From Pleurodeles waltl (Eukaryota > Chordata > Amphibia > Caudata > Salamandridae), in assembly GCF_031143425.1 (NCBI RefSeq), contig NC_090445.1, positions 821,846,817-821,910,816 on the forward strand: a stretch of 64,000 bases of DNA. Reading direction: 5' to 3'. The notes under the pieces were generated by a model. The model was not told the DNA's origin and did not search any database. It saw only the letters and a list, made by a program, of their open reading frames with translations. Shown here in pieces: positions 23,456-35,000 of the stretch. Made by a program: the position numbers and the translations under genes. Within the stretch, counting starts at the first letter, position 1; each line of letters starts with the position of its first letter.

Positions 23456-26171
23456 TCAGCGGTGCTTGCCATGGCGGTCCTTCATTGCCCAGCTGGGCTG
23501 GGGCTGGCAGTCCTTCATTGGGAAGCTGGGCTGTGGCTGCCGGGGCCCTCCTGGGCAGCTGGGCTGTGGCTGGCGGTGGCCTCCTGGGCACTGACTCTGG
23601 CGGTGGCCTCCTGGCCAGTGACGATGGGGCTGGCCTCCTGGCCAGTGACGATGGGGCTGCCCTCCTGGGCACTGACTCTGGCGTTGGCCTCCTGGCCAGT
23701 GACGATGGGGCTGGCGGTGGCCTCCTGGGCAGCGGGGATGATGGCGGTCTTCTCCGCCGTGCTGCTCTTCCCAGACTTTTGCAGTTTCTTCTGCCCCTTC
23801 CCCACCTTGGGAGGAGTCACAGCTGAGTGGACACGCCCCCCGGGACCCTTGTGAGCGGGTTTGCTGGCTGGAGTCTTCCCCCCACTCCCGCTGGGCACTG
23901 TCCAACTTCTGGTGCTTCACGGGGTGACTGGCTGTGCTGTGGCTCCGTGTCACACTGGCTGTCCTGGTGGCCGGTGCACTCCACATACCTCTAACAGGCA
24001 CCACTGGTACCGGATATTTTGTGGCTGAGGTGCTAGTACGGGACCTATGAATTGGAGGGGGGGTGGGAAGGAGGTCAAGCTTGGTCAGGAAAAGTTTCTT
24101 AGCAACACTGGGACGGGTAGCTGGAGGGGGTCTGGGAGTGGAGGAAGAGGAGGTGGTTGTAGGAGGTGTAACTTTTGTGGCTTTGGGTGCAGGTGCATGC
24201 GCTGGAGGCTGTCGTGAGGTGGATGTATGTTGGGTGGGTGTGTGCCTGCGTTTGTGTACTTTGGGAGTGGGCGTCATAGACACACTGGGAGAGGACACAG
24301 GGGACGTGTAAATGGTAGTGGGGGTGGTGAGTGCAGGTGAGCGGGGAGTGGTGGTGGGTGTGCTGGTGCGGGACCTAGTGGCTGTATTGGTAGTGCATGC
24401 AGGTGAGAGTGTAGACGACACTGGGAGGGAGGAGGGAGACAACGAGGAGGGGGACACAGTGGAGGCAGTGGATGTTGCTGTGTCTGTATGTGTGTGATGC
24501 TTGCGTGAGTGCCTGTGGGATGTGTGGTGCTTATGTTTGCCTGAGCTTCCCTTGTGTGTTGACGTGTGTGCAGGCTGGTCTGATGGTGTGCTTAGGATAG
24601 GCTGGGGTACAGGGGATTGGGTCTGGGTGGAGGAAGTTGGAGGGGGGAGGCTAGAGACAGGGACAATGGCTGCCATCCGTGCTGAGGCCAGAGTTTGCAG
24701 GGTTCGCTGAAGGGCAGCCTGACCAGAATGAATGCCCTCCAGGAATGCATTTGTGTGTTGCAATTCCCTTTCTACACCCTGGATGGCATTCAAAATGGTA
24801 GACTGCCCAACAGTGAGGGACCTGAGGAGGTCAATGGCCTCCTCACTGAGGGCAGCAGAGGTGACAGGGGCAGGGGCTGAGGTGCCTGGGGCGAAGGTGA
24901 TGCCCACCCTCCTGGGTGAGCGGGCACAGGGCGAAGGCTGAGGGGCTGCTGGGAGGGCGGTGCTGGTAGGGGGGGTGGCGGCTGTACCTGTAGAAGTGGG
25001 GGGCACAGATTTTGCGGCCACCACAAAGGAGCTCCCATCGGAGGACGAGTCCGTGTCGCTGGTTGCAGATCCTGTGACCGCCGTGAAGCTCCCCTCGCCC
25101 TCCGTCCCACTGGTGTATTCAGAGTCCGTGGTGTGGCCCTCCATGGCCATGTGGGATGCAGCTCCCTCGTGCTCTGGTGCCACTGTACCTCCGCCCGATG
25201 ATGCTGATGCACACAAGAACAGGGAGACCACAAAAAGGGGGGGGGGACGACAGGAGAAAGACAGGTTGAGTGCATGGCTTACCGCTACAGTTGGTGCACA
25301 ATACAGACACGGAAGCCCCCTACACTACGCCGTGCTGTTGGCCTCTACAGATGCAGTTCCTGGGATATGGCCTACATGGCTATGGTGGACATCTGCACAC
25401 ATAGATGACACAGGGGCATGTATACCTGTACTTGGCACTCTACAGAGGTGGGGTGGAGTGCCACATGGTCTGCAATACGGAGGGGCCTAGCCTACGGAAC
25501 TCACCCTGGCCTAGGGGAACCCACAGCCCTCCTCCCCCACCCAGACACCTTCACTGCACGCAAAGTCCGCAGAATGATATTGTACTCACCCCCTTGTGTC
25601 TGCCGTGATGCCCTCAAGCGCCCATCCAACTCAGGGTAGGCCACCGCCAGGATCCGGAACATCAGGGGGGTCATGGTGCGACGGGCACCCCTCCCACGTT
25701 GGGAGGCCATCCCCAGCTGAGCCTCCGCCGTCTTCTTGCTCCAGCGGCGAATGTCCTCCCATCTTTTCCGGTAGTGGGTGCTCCGTCTGTGGTGGACCCC
25801 CAGGGTCCGGACGTCCTTGGCGATGGCACGCCAAATATCCTTCTTCTGGTGGGCGCTGACCTACATGACATGTACAGGGGAAGAAGAGAAGTCATTACCA
25901 ACTGCACCGTCAAAGTGAGTGGCCCATATCCCTACCCTTGCCATGTGGCACATGCATTCACAGTCCTTCATGCACGCAGAACTGTGGCCCCTTCCTTCTT
26001 ACATCCAGCCCTCTCCACACAGGCATAGCCCATACAATGTGCTCCCTGTGTACTTACCTGTTGGTCTGGAGGACCGTAGAGTAGCGTGTACTGGGGGAGG
26101 ACCCCGTGCACGAGCTTCTCCAACTCCTGTGCAGTGAAGGCAGGGGCCCTTTCCCCAGACGCACAAGCCAT
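23456..26171 (-). CDS. MybL-A, Myb/SANT-like Harbinger protein, copy 2
   Basis: A three-exon gene: 26171-26058, 25860-25590 and 25203-23456, with GTAAGT and GTGAGT donors and AG acceptors, giving an open 710-residue product. Exons 1 and 2 (residues 1-128) hold the Myb/SANT-like domain (FTAQELEKLVHGVL, DIWRAIAKDVRTLG, RKRWEDIRRW). Exon 3 has an acidic Ser/Thr stretch, a helical block (LSEEAIDLLRSLTVGQSTI), a His/Lys/Ser-rich part and a long Pro/Thr region. An extra G in a G-run near 23880, relative to copy 1, moves the C-terminal tail into another frame; the ancestral tail (KTPASKP, then PAAQEATAS-type repeats) survives out of frame down to 23515. The likely role is DNA binding and nuclease recruitment, by analogy. 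It shares a divergent promoter with HARBI1. Confidence 0.75.
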
Positions 26172-26708
26172 TGTCTCTTCCAGACCGAGGTCACAGCAGC
26201 ACTTGCAGTATAGGTCCTCTCCTGTCGAAGATCAGGTATTGAGTGATTGAACAGATAAAAAATGGCGGTCACGTCCGCGGCGGTGACGTCCGCGGCAGTG
26301 CGTATCATCACTGCTGGCGTACTTCGTCATTGGCTCCTGGGACCCATAGGGTCCAATGTTAACCAATGCAGCATTGCGCCGCGGTCTTCGACCGCCTACC
26401 GCGACGGTGTACAACGCCAGCGCAGTTACCTCACATCTCATTGTCCCAGTTTAGAGGTCAGGCAGCCGCCATTTCAGGGGCCCACATGGCTTCATTTTCA
26501 ACTGCGTCACACATACCTAGGCCTAGACTCAACACACATACAGACAACTTTTTGGATTATGTTTCGTGTTCTGTGTAGACTGTGGGTACATACCTCTGAG
26601 TTGTTTGACTCTGTGGTCACTGTTGTCCTTCCTAGGCACCGTCCGCTGGGACATGTGAGGAGATGGCGGAATCCTCTGGTGTACCGACCGCTGGTGGACC
26701 TGTTGACA
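26172..26708. promoter_or_regulatory. Divergent promoter region, copy 2
   Basis: 537 bases between the MybL-A start and the nuclease ATG. It contains ATTGG at 26329-26333 and CCAAT at 26353-26357 and 26363-26367, conserved in position with copy 1. A TGACGTCCGCGGC-type unit occurs twice between about 26267 and 26296; copy 1 has it once, so it is a recent short duplication of a CRE-like, GC-rich motif. The reading frame upstream of 26709 is open, and CTTCCTAG before 26635 could be a splice acceptor, so the true 5' end of the nuclease mRNA is unknown. Confidence 0.5.
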
Positions 26709-27772
26709 ATGGAGGAGCGACATTTAATCATCACCTACAGGTTTGACCGTGCCACAATCCAGGAACTGTGTACCCAGTTGGAGCCTGAACTGATGTCAGC
26801 AATCCGCCATCCAACAGGGATCCCCCCTCAAGTGCAGGTGCTATCAGTGCTCGATTTCCTTGCAAGTGGGTCATTTCAAACAACAGTGGCCATGGCATCA
26901 GGGATGTCCCAGCCTATGTTTTCCAACGTGTTATCCAGAGTGTTGTCTGCCCTGCTGAAACACATGTGGAGCTACATCGTTTTCCCTCAGGTGGAGGATT
27001 TGGCTACAGTTAAAGGTGACTTCTATGCCCTTGGACATATCCCTAACATCATAGGTGCCATTGATGGGACCCATGTAGCTCTGGTCCCCCCCCCCACAGG
27101 AGTGAACAGGTGTACAGGAAACGGAAGAGTTATCATTTGATGAATGTACAGATGATATGTTTGGCAGACCAGTACATCTCCCAGGTAAATGCTATGTTCC
27201 CTGGCTCTGTGCATGATGCCTACATCCTGCAGAATAGCAGCATCCCTTATTTGATGGGTCAACTCCAGAGGCACCGTGTGTGGCTATTAGGGGACTCTGG
27301 TTACCCCAACCTGTCATGGCTACTGACCCCAGTGAGGAATCCCAGGACCAGGGCAGAGGAACACTACAATGAGGCCCATGGGCGGACTAGGAGGGTGATC
27401 GAATGCACCTTCGGCCTCCTGAAGGCCAGGTTCAGGTGCCTCCATATGACAGGTGGTTCCCTATTCTACTCACCAAGGAAGGTGTGCCAGATCATCGTGG
27501 CCTGCTGTATGCTTCACAATCTGGCTTTGCGACGACAGGAGCCTTTTCTGCAGGAGGATGGTCCAGATGACGGTGTTGTGGCAGCTGTGGAGCCTGTGGA
27601 CAGTGATGAGGAGGAAGCAGAGGAAGAAGACATTGACAACAGGGACTCAGTTATCCAGCAATATTTCCACACAGGTGACACACAGGTGAGAACACATTCC
27701 TGCCTACTACAAGTACTTTCACACTTCTACCTCTATCCTGTCTGTCGATTTCAACCAGTATATGGTAACTGA
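26709..27772 (+). pseudogene. HARBI1-like Harbinger nuclease, one frame break, copy 2
   Basis: Full domain content of a DDE Harbinger nuclease, about 354 residues if the frames are counted together, close to HARBI1 (about 350). An N-terminal helical part (FDRATIQELCTQL) is followed by AIDGTHVAL with the first Asp at about residue 119, then [26 protein letters not shown] with the second Asp near 195, and VIECTFGLLKARF with the Glu near 231. An acidic C-terminus follows (DEEEAEEED). The single defect is a -1 frame step at a 10-C run (27086-27095), also present in copy 1. The intron found in copies 1 and 3 is absent at 27290/27291. A GTGAGA donor at 27687 suggests a possible last exon. The start ATG was chosen because the conserved domain begins just after it; an upstream exon is possible. 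Confidence 0.8.
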
Positions 27773-28157
27773 GTTGTACATTTCCATTACGGTTTCACAG
27801 GTGTGGTTACCAACGTGTGTCATCTGCTTACATTCCTCATGGACTTGAGATGTGTGACACAGGTATGTTGACATTACATTTGAGAACAGATTTTGTCACT
27901 GTCATTGCTAATACACATTTTCAAAATCACAGACTGACTCCAGATTGTTTTGTGCTTTAAGGGTGTTTATTGAAGTGCTAAATATTGGAGGGGGGTGGTA
28001 AATGGTGGGGGGTGATGGTGGAGGAATGTCCATGGCAGAGTCTAGTCTATTAGTCTCACAGGTGCACTGCCCATATGGGCATAGGAATTGGAGCTGGGGC
28101 AGTTCCAATATGGACGGGGTTACAAAGTGGGACAGTGGGATGACAATCAGGGTGGTC
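27773..28157. other. Tail-to-tail spacer, copy 2
   Basis: No coding signal; homologous to the spacer of copy 1. It contains a TTGTTTTGTGCTTTAAGGGT block near 27945 shared with copy 1. Confidence 0.5.
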
Positions 28158-29685
28158 TCATTTCTTGGTGGGGGTCTTGGCATTGTGCTCTGTCCTGTTC
28201 CTGGATCTCAGGGACCGCTTGCGGGGTGGTTCTCCGTCTGCAGGGGGTGGGGTGCTGGTGTGGTGGTCCTGTGGCGGTGCCTCCTGTCCACTAGCGCTGG
28301 CGGAGGTGGTGGGCAGTTCTTCATCCATGCTAGTGTCAGGGGCCCCTTGGAGTGCCACGGTGTCCCTCCTGGTGTTAAGTATCTCCTTCAGCACCCCTAC
28401 GATGGTGCCCAGGGCGGTGCTGATGGTTCTGAGTTCCTCCCTGAAGCCCAAATACTGTTCCTCCTGCAGGCGCTGGGTCTCCTAAAACTTGGCCAGGACC
28501 GTTGCCATCGTCTCCTGGGAGTGGTGGTATGCTCCCATGATGGAGGAGAGGGCCTCGTGGAGAGTGGGTTCCCTAGGCCTGGCCGCCCCCTGTCGCACAG
28601 CAGCCCTCCCGGTTCCCCTGTGTTCCTGGGCCTCCGTCCCCTGGACCGTGTGCCCACTACCACTGCCCCCGGGTCCCTGTTGTTGTTAGGGTGGTGGGTT
28701 ATCCTGGGTTCCCTGTGGTGGTGGACACACAGCTGATTGACGTGTCCTGGGTACGGAGGTATGGGCCCGCTGGGTGGGTGCTGTGCTGGTGTTACCAAAG
28801 GGTGGAAGGTCTGTGGTGGCCTGTGACTGGGTGTGGGGAACCGACTGTCCCGAGGCCCACGATGGTCCGGGCTGGTCATCTGGATCCAGTTGGACAGAGC
28901 TGCTGTCATCACTGTGGGCCTCTTCTGTGGGTGGGGTAGAGATGTCTGGACCCTCCTGTCTGGTGACGTTGGGTAGTGGTCCTGCAGGGGTGTAAAAGCA
29001 TGATTATTGCATCTGTGTGTGTCATGGTGTGCAATGGGTGGGTGAGCGTGTACCCCAGTGCTAGCATTCCTGTGTGGGGGCTTGTTTGATGATGGTTGGG
29101 GGGGTGTTATGGGTATGAGCAGTGGGCATGCTTTAGTGAGGGGTGTCCATGCTTTGTTGTGTCATGCAGGGCTTGGTGTTGGGATGGGTGGTTTGTGTTA
29201 GTAGTACATATGTGAGGAGTTGGAGTGATAGAGGAGGGGGTGAGGATGGGGGTCTGTGATAGCATGCAGGTAGGGTGGGGGATATGATAGTTAAGATTGG
29301 TCTTACCAGAGTCCATTCCTCCACCGACTCCTTTGAAGCCCTCAGGATGCATAATGGCCAAGACCTGCTCCTCCCATGTTGTTAGTTGTGGGGGAGGAGG
29401 TGGGGGTCCGCCGCCAGTCCGCTGTACCGCGATGTTGTGCCTGGAGACCACGGAACGCACCTTCCCCCGTAGGTCGTTCCACCTCTTCCTGATGTCCTCC
29501 CGATTTCTTGGATGCTGTCCCACTGCATTGACTCTGTCGACTATTCTTCGCCATAGCTCCATCTTCCTAGCTATGGAGGTGTGCTGCACCTGTGATCCAA
29601 ATAGCTGTGGCTCTACCCGTACGATTTCCTCCACCATGACCCTGAGCTCCTCCTCCGAGAACCTGGGGTGTCTTTGCCGTGCCAT
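28158..29685 (-). pseudogene. MybL-B, Myb/SANT-like Harbinger protein (two stops), copy 2
   Basis: Same two-exon structure as the intact copy 1 gene: exon 1 29685-29307 and exon 2 28981-28158, together 401 codons with the stop. The Myb/SANT-like domain in exon 1 is intact (FSEEELRVMVEEI, LWRRIVDRV, RKRWNDLR). Exon 2 carries two in-frame nonsense codons, both Gln to TAG/TAA-type changes: one in the Pro/Gln stretch near 28687 and one in the coiled coil near 28483. A truncated protein with the DNA-binding domain but no coiled coil or basic tail could still be made; whether it is made is unknown. Confidence 0.8.
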
Positions 29686-31270
29686 GGGGTGGTGTAGGTG
29701 ATGTGTGGGGTGGTGGATGTGGTGATGAGTGTGGTGATATGTAGTGGTGTGTGGTGTTTTGTGCGTGGATGTAGTGTGGGTGATGGTGTTGTGTGCCTCT
29801 GTGTGGTGGTGTTGTCTAGGCTGTGCTGTCTCTCTGGCCTTCGTCTAAATTTTTGGTCGTAGGGGTTTGTGGGTGATGTGGGTGTGTGTTTTATATAGTA
29901 TTGATTGTGTGGGAGTGGTTTGTGTATGTGTATCAGGTGTGTGTATTTCGAATTGTCCAATGTGGCGGTGTTTTGGTATGTGTGTGTATTTTGAGCGCGG
30001 CGGTGTGTACCGCCAATGGAATACCGCGGTTGAAAGACCGCCGCGTGGATTCGTGGGTCGTGATAGCATGGGCGTGTTTCTGTTGGAGTGACGATGGAGG
30101 TTTTGTTTTCGCCAGTTTATCACTGACCTTTGGTGTGGCGGACTTGTGTGGGTGTCTGAATTTTGGAGGATTCCGAGCTGTGGGGAATTCCGCGGCGGTG
30201 TATTGGCGGTCTTCTGCACAGCGGTAAGCGGCTTTTACCGCCAATGTTGTAATGACCCCCCTAATGTCCAACTGCAAAACCCCATGTGACTGACATCGGA
30301 TGTTACCCTGCCATGCTAGAAATATTAAACGAGGTGGGAGAAAGAGGGGTGCGGCCACAAGATCTCAGAACACAACAGTATTGATTTAAAAATCTGTAAA
30401 AGAGAAGGAGGGCTCCCCTTCACAGAGGCCCATCTTGCTGCTAAACTGTAAGACTAAACTTCTGGCTTCAATTATGGCAGAACTGATTCAGCCTGACAAA
30501 TCTGACTTCATGTCTCGTAAGTCGACAAAACTCAGTCTACAGTCTATAATCGGATGTGTGCGAAGAGAGTAACAGAACCTAAAACCTTACTATCGCTCAG
30601 TGCAATCCAGACTTTAGACTTGGTCGATTGGCCCTTTTTGTTTGTTGCAATGGGAGGAATGGGATTTGGTCCATACTTTCTTAAACAATTAGGGTTAGTG
30701 GAACCCAATTGGAAAACTTTCTGATAAGGATGGGAAACAAAACAGGTTTGCCCAGTTCCTACTCATGTTTGCACTCGTGAATGATCCTTTAGCGCAGTGG
30801 ATAAGGTGGGATCCCCTGCTAAGGGGATGGAAACAGTGCAGTAGCTGGGGTGAACGCGTCAAATATGCCAGAGATATAAGGGTCACACTTTAAATACCTC
30901 AGCATTGGGGTGTCAAGGGGCAGTGACACATTTTATATGGACAACATAGCCCCCTGTTTAAAAGTTTGGAGACCGAAGCAATGGACTGGAAGAACCTCCT
31001 ACTCTCCATGCTAGGCCTGGCAGCACTGTGTTTAAGAGAATAGCATTACCGACACTCCTATACCTTGTACAAAATACGCCCTATGACGTGTGAGTGAGAG
31101 TCTTCAAAGAACCGGACATAATATTACGAACTATATAACAGAAAGGCCGCCCCCTCCAGCAAAATGTACTCATAACTCAATAAATAAGCACATTTAATGG
31201 AGAAACAGATCTGCCCAGTGTGAGCAGATACTATGAAGCCACCTTTTAACTGCAGTAAATAAATGGGTCT

Positions 31271-31810
31271 TCACATCACAAGATGAGCCGGCGCTGAAAA
31301 CAGATAAACAAGCCTTAGCAATAAGGGGTACTACGCGCATATATGGGTGCAACCTACCAACATGCTACTGCCAGCCATCTCAGTGGTGTTAGAGTTGTGC
31401 CATCTCAGAACCCCTTTCAGAGGGCCACACAGGTGCAACTTGGCCCAACCGTGATGTTTAGGGACTTTTACTTCTGATGTCCCGGGGCCTGATTTACTAT
31501 GGATCCTGAGTAACTGACCAAGTCCACCTTCTGCAGTCTCACAACCCAAAGTGCACGCAGCAATAAATCATTGCCCAGCCAAATACTCACATTTATGAAA
31601 AAAGGGAAGAATTTTATTTCTAATGCTACCCACATAAAGGAAGGGTACGACATTTACTAACAATCTACAGAGTCTTCTTCTCCCAGAGGGCAGGGCTCTA
31701 GTGTCTCCCTGGCGATTCCCTGTCCCACTCACGCCTCGCATTAGCGATTGTGGCTATTCCCCATTCACTATTACTAACATCCAGGGTATGCCCCACTAGT
31801 AGCCTGAGTC
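31271..31810. other. Spacer between two L1 relics
   Basis: No coding or repeat identity seen. The right end abuts an 8-T run that is probably the poly(A) tail of the minus-strand L1. Confidence 0.4.
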
Positions 31811-32072
31811 TTTTTTTTGTGTGTTTCAATTCTTTATTCATTTTATAAACAGATATAAACATAAATTGCTCATTAACTATATAAAATGTACATTAAATAG
31901 TTAAAAAACAAAGTGCACCAATAAAGAATTTCCGTAATCATTCCGTATTAAATAATAAGAAAAAGAAAATACACAACAAATTAAGATACATTTAAACGGT
32001 TTCCTGTTTGAATATATTTTCCCAAAACATATTAAAAAAAAGAAATAGACAACCAACTAAATTATAAGAAAC

Positions 32073-35000
32073 TTATATATCAGTTTGATGATTATAATCT
32101 GAAAATGGAAATTTTCTCAATGAATCATCATAAAAAGGAAAAGAAGAATACAACAATTCTAGGAAAGAGCCCCAGATAATATGTTTTAAGTTATCATTTA
32201 GTTTATATATCACTCTTTCAAACTGCACAATTTCAAACATATCCTTCAACCAGGATTGGATCGTTGGTAAAACATTAGATTTAAAAAAACGTAATTTATT
32301 AACTTTTGCCAGACTAACTGCCATAGATAACCATCTGGACATCTGTGAAGTAACTCTGCAGATTCCAAAAGTATTATGTAATAAAAACAATCAGGGTGAT
32401 TGAGACAAGATATTAGGTAAAATTGTTCCTAAATATTTTGCTATTTGTGTCCAAAATTGTTCAATCTCGGGACATTCCCATAAGACATGTACAATATCGC
32501 AATTGGATTGATGACATCTCCAACAGACCGAGTTTGGACTAAGTTTAGCGGAATAAAGTTTAGAAGGTGACCAATGCTAACAATGGAGCATTTTAAAATA
32601 ATTAAATTTTAATCTTACATCACGAAGACCCTGATTATAATTTTCAAAAATTTTAGCCCAGTCTTTATCTGAAAAGGTGATATTAAGTTGTGTGGACCAG
32701 CATGTTTTTACATTTTCAGATATATCATCTGAAAAGGATCTATCAATTAGTATAGAGTATAAACCAGATACCGTACCTTTGAAATTCTTCCATATACAAA
32801 TATAACGAGCAATAGATGATTGTATTATAGGATCTATACTTGATTCTATTTTGGAGTTTAAAATTGATGATATCAGAATAAAATGATTAAACTGCAAATT
32901 CGGACGTTTATATGTCTCTTGCAATTCCGAGAATGATTTCAAGGAGTTATTCTGTGTGTATAAGTCTGATAGGGTATTAATTTTATGATTTCTCTAGACG
33001 AACCAATTAAGCTCTTTACCCTTATAAATAATTGCAGAATTATTCCAAATTGGAGCTTTTAAATCAATACATTTTATAATGTTATGGGCCTTTTGCCATG
33101 CTAGTTGAGAAGAATAGACAATTGCATTTGAGAATTGTGAATATTTTGGAAATTTGGTATAATAAATAGCCATGGGAGTAGTAGTTTTCAATAAGAAGTG
33201 TTCCATTTTCACCCATAGGGGTTTGTTATCATTTGTGGATATCATATATGTTGAATGCAACAACTGTTGGGCTATCCAATAATTTTTCAAATGTGGAAGA
33301 CTTAGGCCTCCTTTTAAAGAGGATGAATGTAATTTTGAACTACTTATACAAGGTTGTTTTTCTCCCCAGATAAAGCGGGTTATCAAAGATGAAGTACTTT
33401 TGAAGAAATTAGAAGTAATTGGGAGTGATAACATGCTGAACAAATAATTGAATTTTGGGATTGTATTCATTTTAATAATCTGTACTCTCCCCCCATAATG
33501 AGAGATTTAATTGAGACCATCTTATGAAATCTCTTTTAAGTTTATCTATAATAGGATTCAAATTATCCATCATAACATTCTTCAACCCAGTATTGAGTAG
33601 AATCCCAAGATATTTAAGATGTGAATTTTTCCATTTAAATGAGAAGTTCCCTAGAGAGGCTGGTGTAGTAGTATTGTTCATTGGTAGGGCTTCACATTTG
33701 GACCAATTATTTTATACTTGGAGAATTTCAAAAATGTATTTAAAAGGGTGATCAAAGTTTTAACCGAAGAATCCGGGTAAGTTATTGTTAATAAAATATA
33801 ATCGGCATAATAAAAAAGCTTTTACCTCTCCTGATGGGGTAGCGATACCTTGTATATTAATATTCTGTCTAATCGCAATAGCTAAAGGTTCTAAAGCTAT
33901 AAAAAACAACAATGGAGAAAGTGGACTGCCTTGTCTGGTACCACAAAGAATTTTAAAATAGGGAGATGTGAAACCATTACAGGTAAGTGCAGTTGGGGAT
34001 TGATACATTCCTTTGGTTAAAGTAATAAAGTCTGTACCAATACCCATTCTATTCATTGTCCGAAATAGATAGCCCCATTCCACTCTATCAAAAGCTTTTT
34101 CTGCATCCAGGGACAGTATTACATTTTCTTCTGTTTTTCTGTTTTATTACGTTGCTGCCATAATAAGTGTAGAATTGTTCGAAGATGGTGAAGAGGATCG
34201 GGATGGAACAAAACTAACTTGAGATGAATGGATAAGTGATGCAACAACTGAATTTAAGTGAGTCACAAGTATTTTAGCCTGAATTTTAATATCAGAATTT
34301 ATTAATGAGATAGGTCTTTAGCTAGAGCATTCTAAAGGATCTTTGCCAGGTTTAAGAATTACAGTAATACGTACTCGCAGAAATTCTGGAGAAAAATATC
34401 CTTTTTTTAAAGCTTCATTAAAAAATAAGTTTGTAACCATGGAATTATGTGGGCTTTTGTAATCTTATCAAATTTGATAGGAAAGCCATCCTCCCCGAAG
34501 CTTTATTTGTAGCTAGACAGTCAACAGCTTTTGCTATTTCTTCTGTTATGTGCCCTTCCAATCTTAATTTCTGTTCTCGAGTTAATTTGGGGATTTTTAA
34601 ATTTGTGAAAAAGTCATCTTCCTTTTTAGTATCTTACCAGTTCAATGATGTATAAAGTGTTTCATAATAGGTCTGAAATTGTGTCAGTATATCTGTTGGT
34701 AGTGTAGATAGATCATTAGAAGAATTTCTAATAGTAGGTATCGTTCTGGAGGATTCCTGTTGGGTTAATTGATATGATAGAAGTCTTCCAGCCTTCTCCC
34801 CCCTTTCATAATTATGTTGGCGAATTAAAAATATACATTTTCCGGCATGAGAAGTATACAAATTATTAAGTTTGAATTTGGCTGAAAGTAATTTTTTTTA
34901 AATGTCAGGAGATTCGGTTTTGCTATAATCATTCGTGAGTAATATAACCTTTTCCAATAATATCCTTTCACTATTCAATTGTTTTTTAAGAATATATGAG

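Larger units (their letters stand above)
21893..30260. mobile_element. Harbinger copy 2, both ends present
   Basis: An 8.4-kb PIF/Harbinger transposon. The left end is GGGGGGTCATTACAACCCTG and the right end, read inward on the minus strand, is GGGGGTCATTACAACATTGG, an inverted pair. CTA flanks both sides (21890-21892 and 30261-30263), a 3-bp target duplication of Harbinger length; a TA-only duplication with a 6-G terminus is an alternative reading. The gene order is MybL-A (minus), HARBI1 (plus), MybL-B (minus). It inserted into an L1 relic. It is the most complete copy in the window and the only one with both termini. Confidence 0.9.
21350..31270 (+). pseudogene. L1 ORF2 relic split by Harbinger copy 2
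   Basis: The left part (21350-21892) is the endonuclease-to-RT linker: VWNAYKPVHRGMLI, then HEVANKARKL, then LPIAEIETALAQLQ, which in L1s precedes the KSPGPDG block. The right part (30261-31270) resumes at the PGPN position, then has LNCKTKLLASIMAELIQPDK, a DLVDWPFLF block (the catalytic-palm DAEKAFDRVEW region, about 30615) and FKYLSIGVS near 30890, followed by decayed C-terminal blocks. Many stops. Reading across the insertion gives SPG-PN, showing that Harbinger copy 2 entered a pre-existing L1. Confidence 0.8.

Noticed and set aside
23086..23826. Plus-strand open frame of 246 codons
   Set aside because: Antisense of MybL-A exon 3 and the tandem array in copy 2.
26709..27772. Host HARBI1 gene
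   Set aside because: It lies between transposon termini with Myb-like partners and has two sister copies in the window, so it is the element's own nuclease.
28002..28736. Plus-strand open frame of 244 codons
   Set aside because: Antisense of MybL-B exon 2, which is conserved on the minus strand in all three copies.
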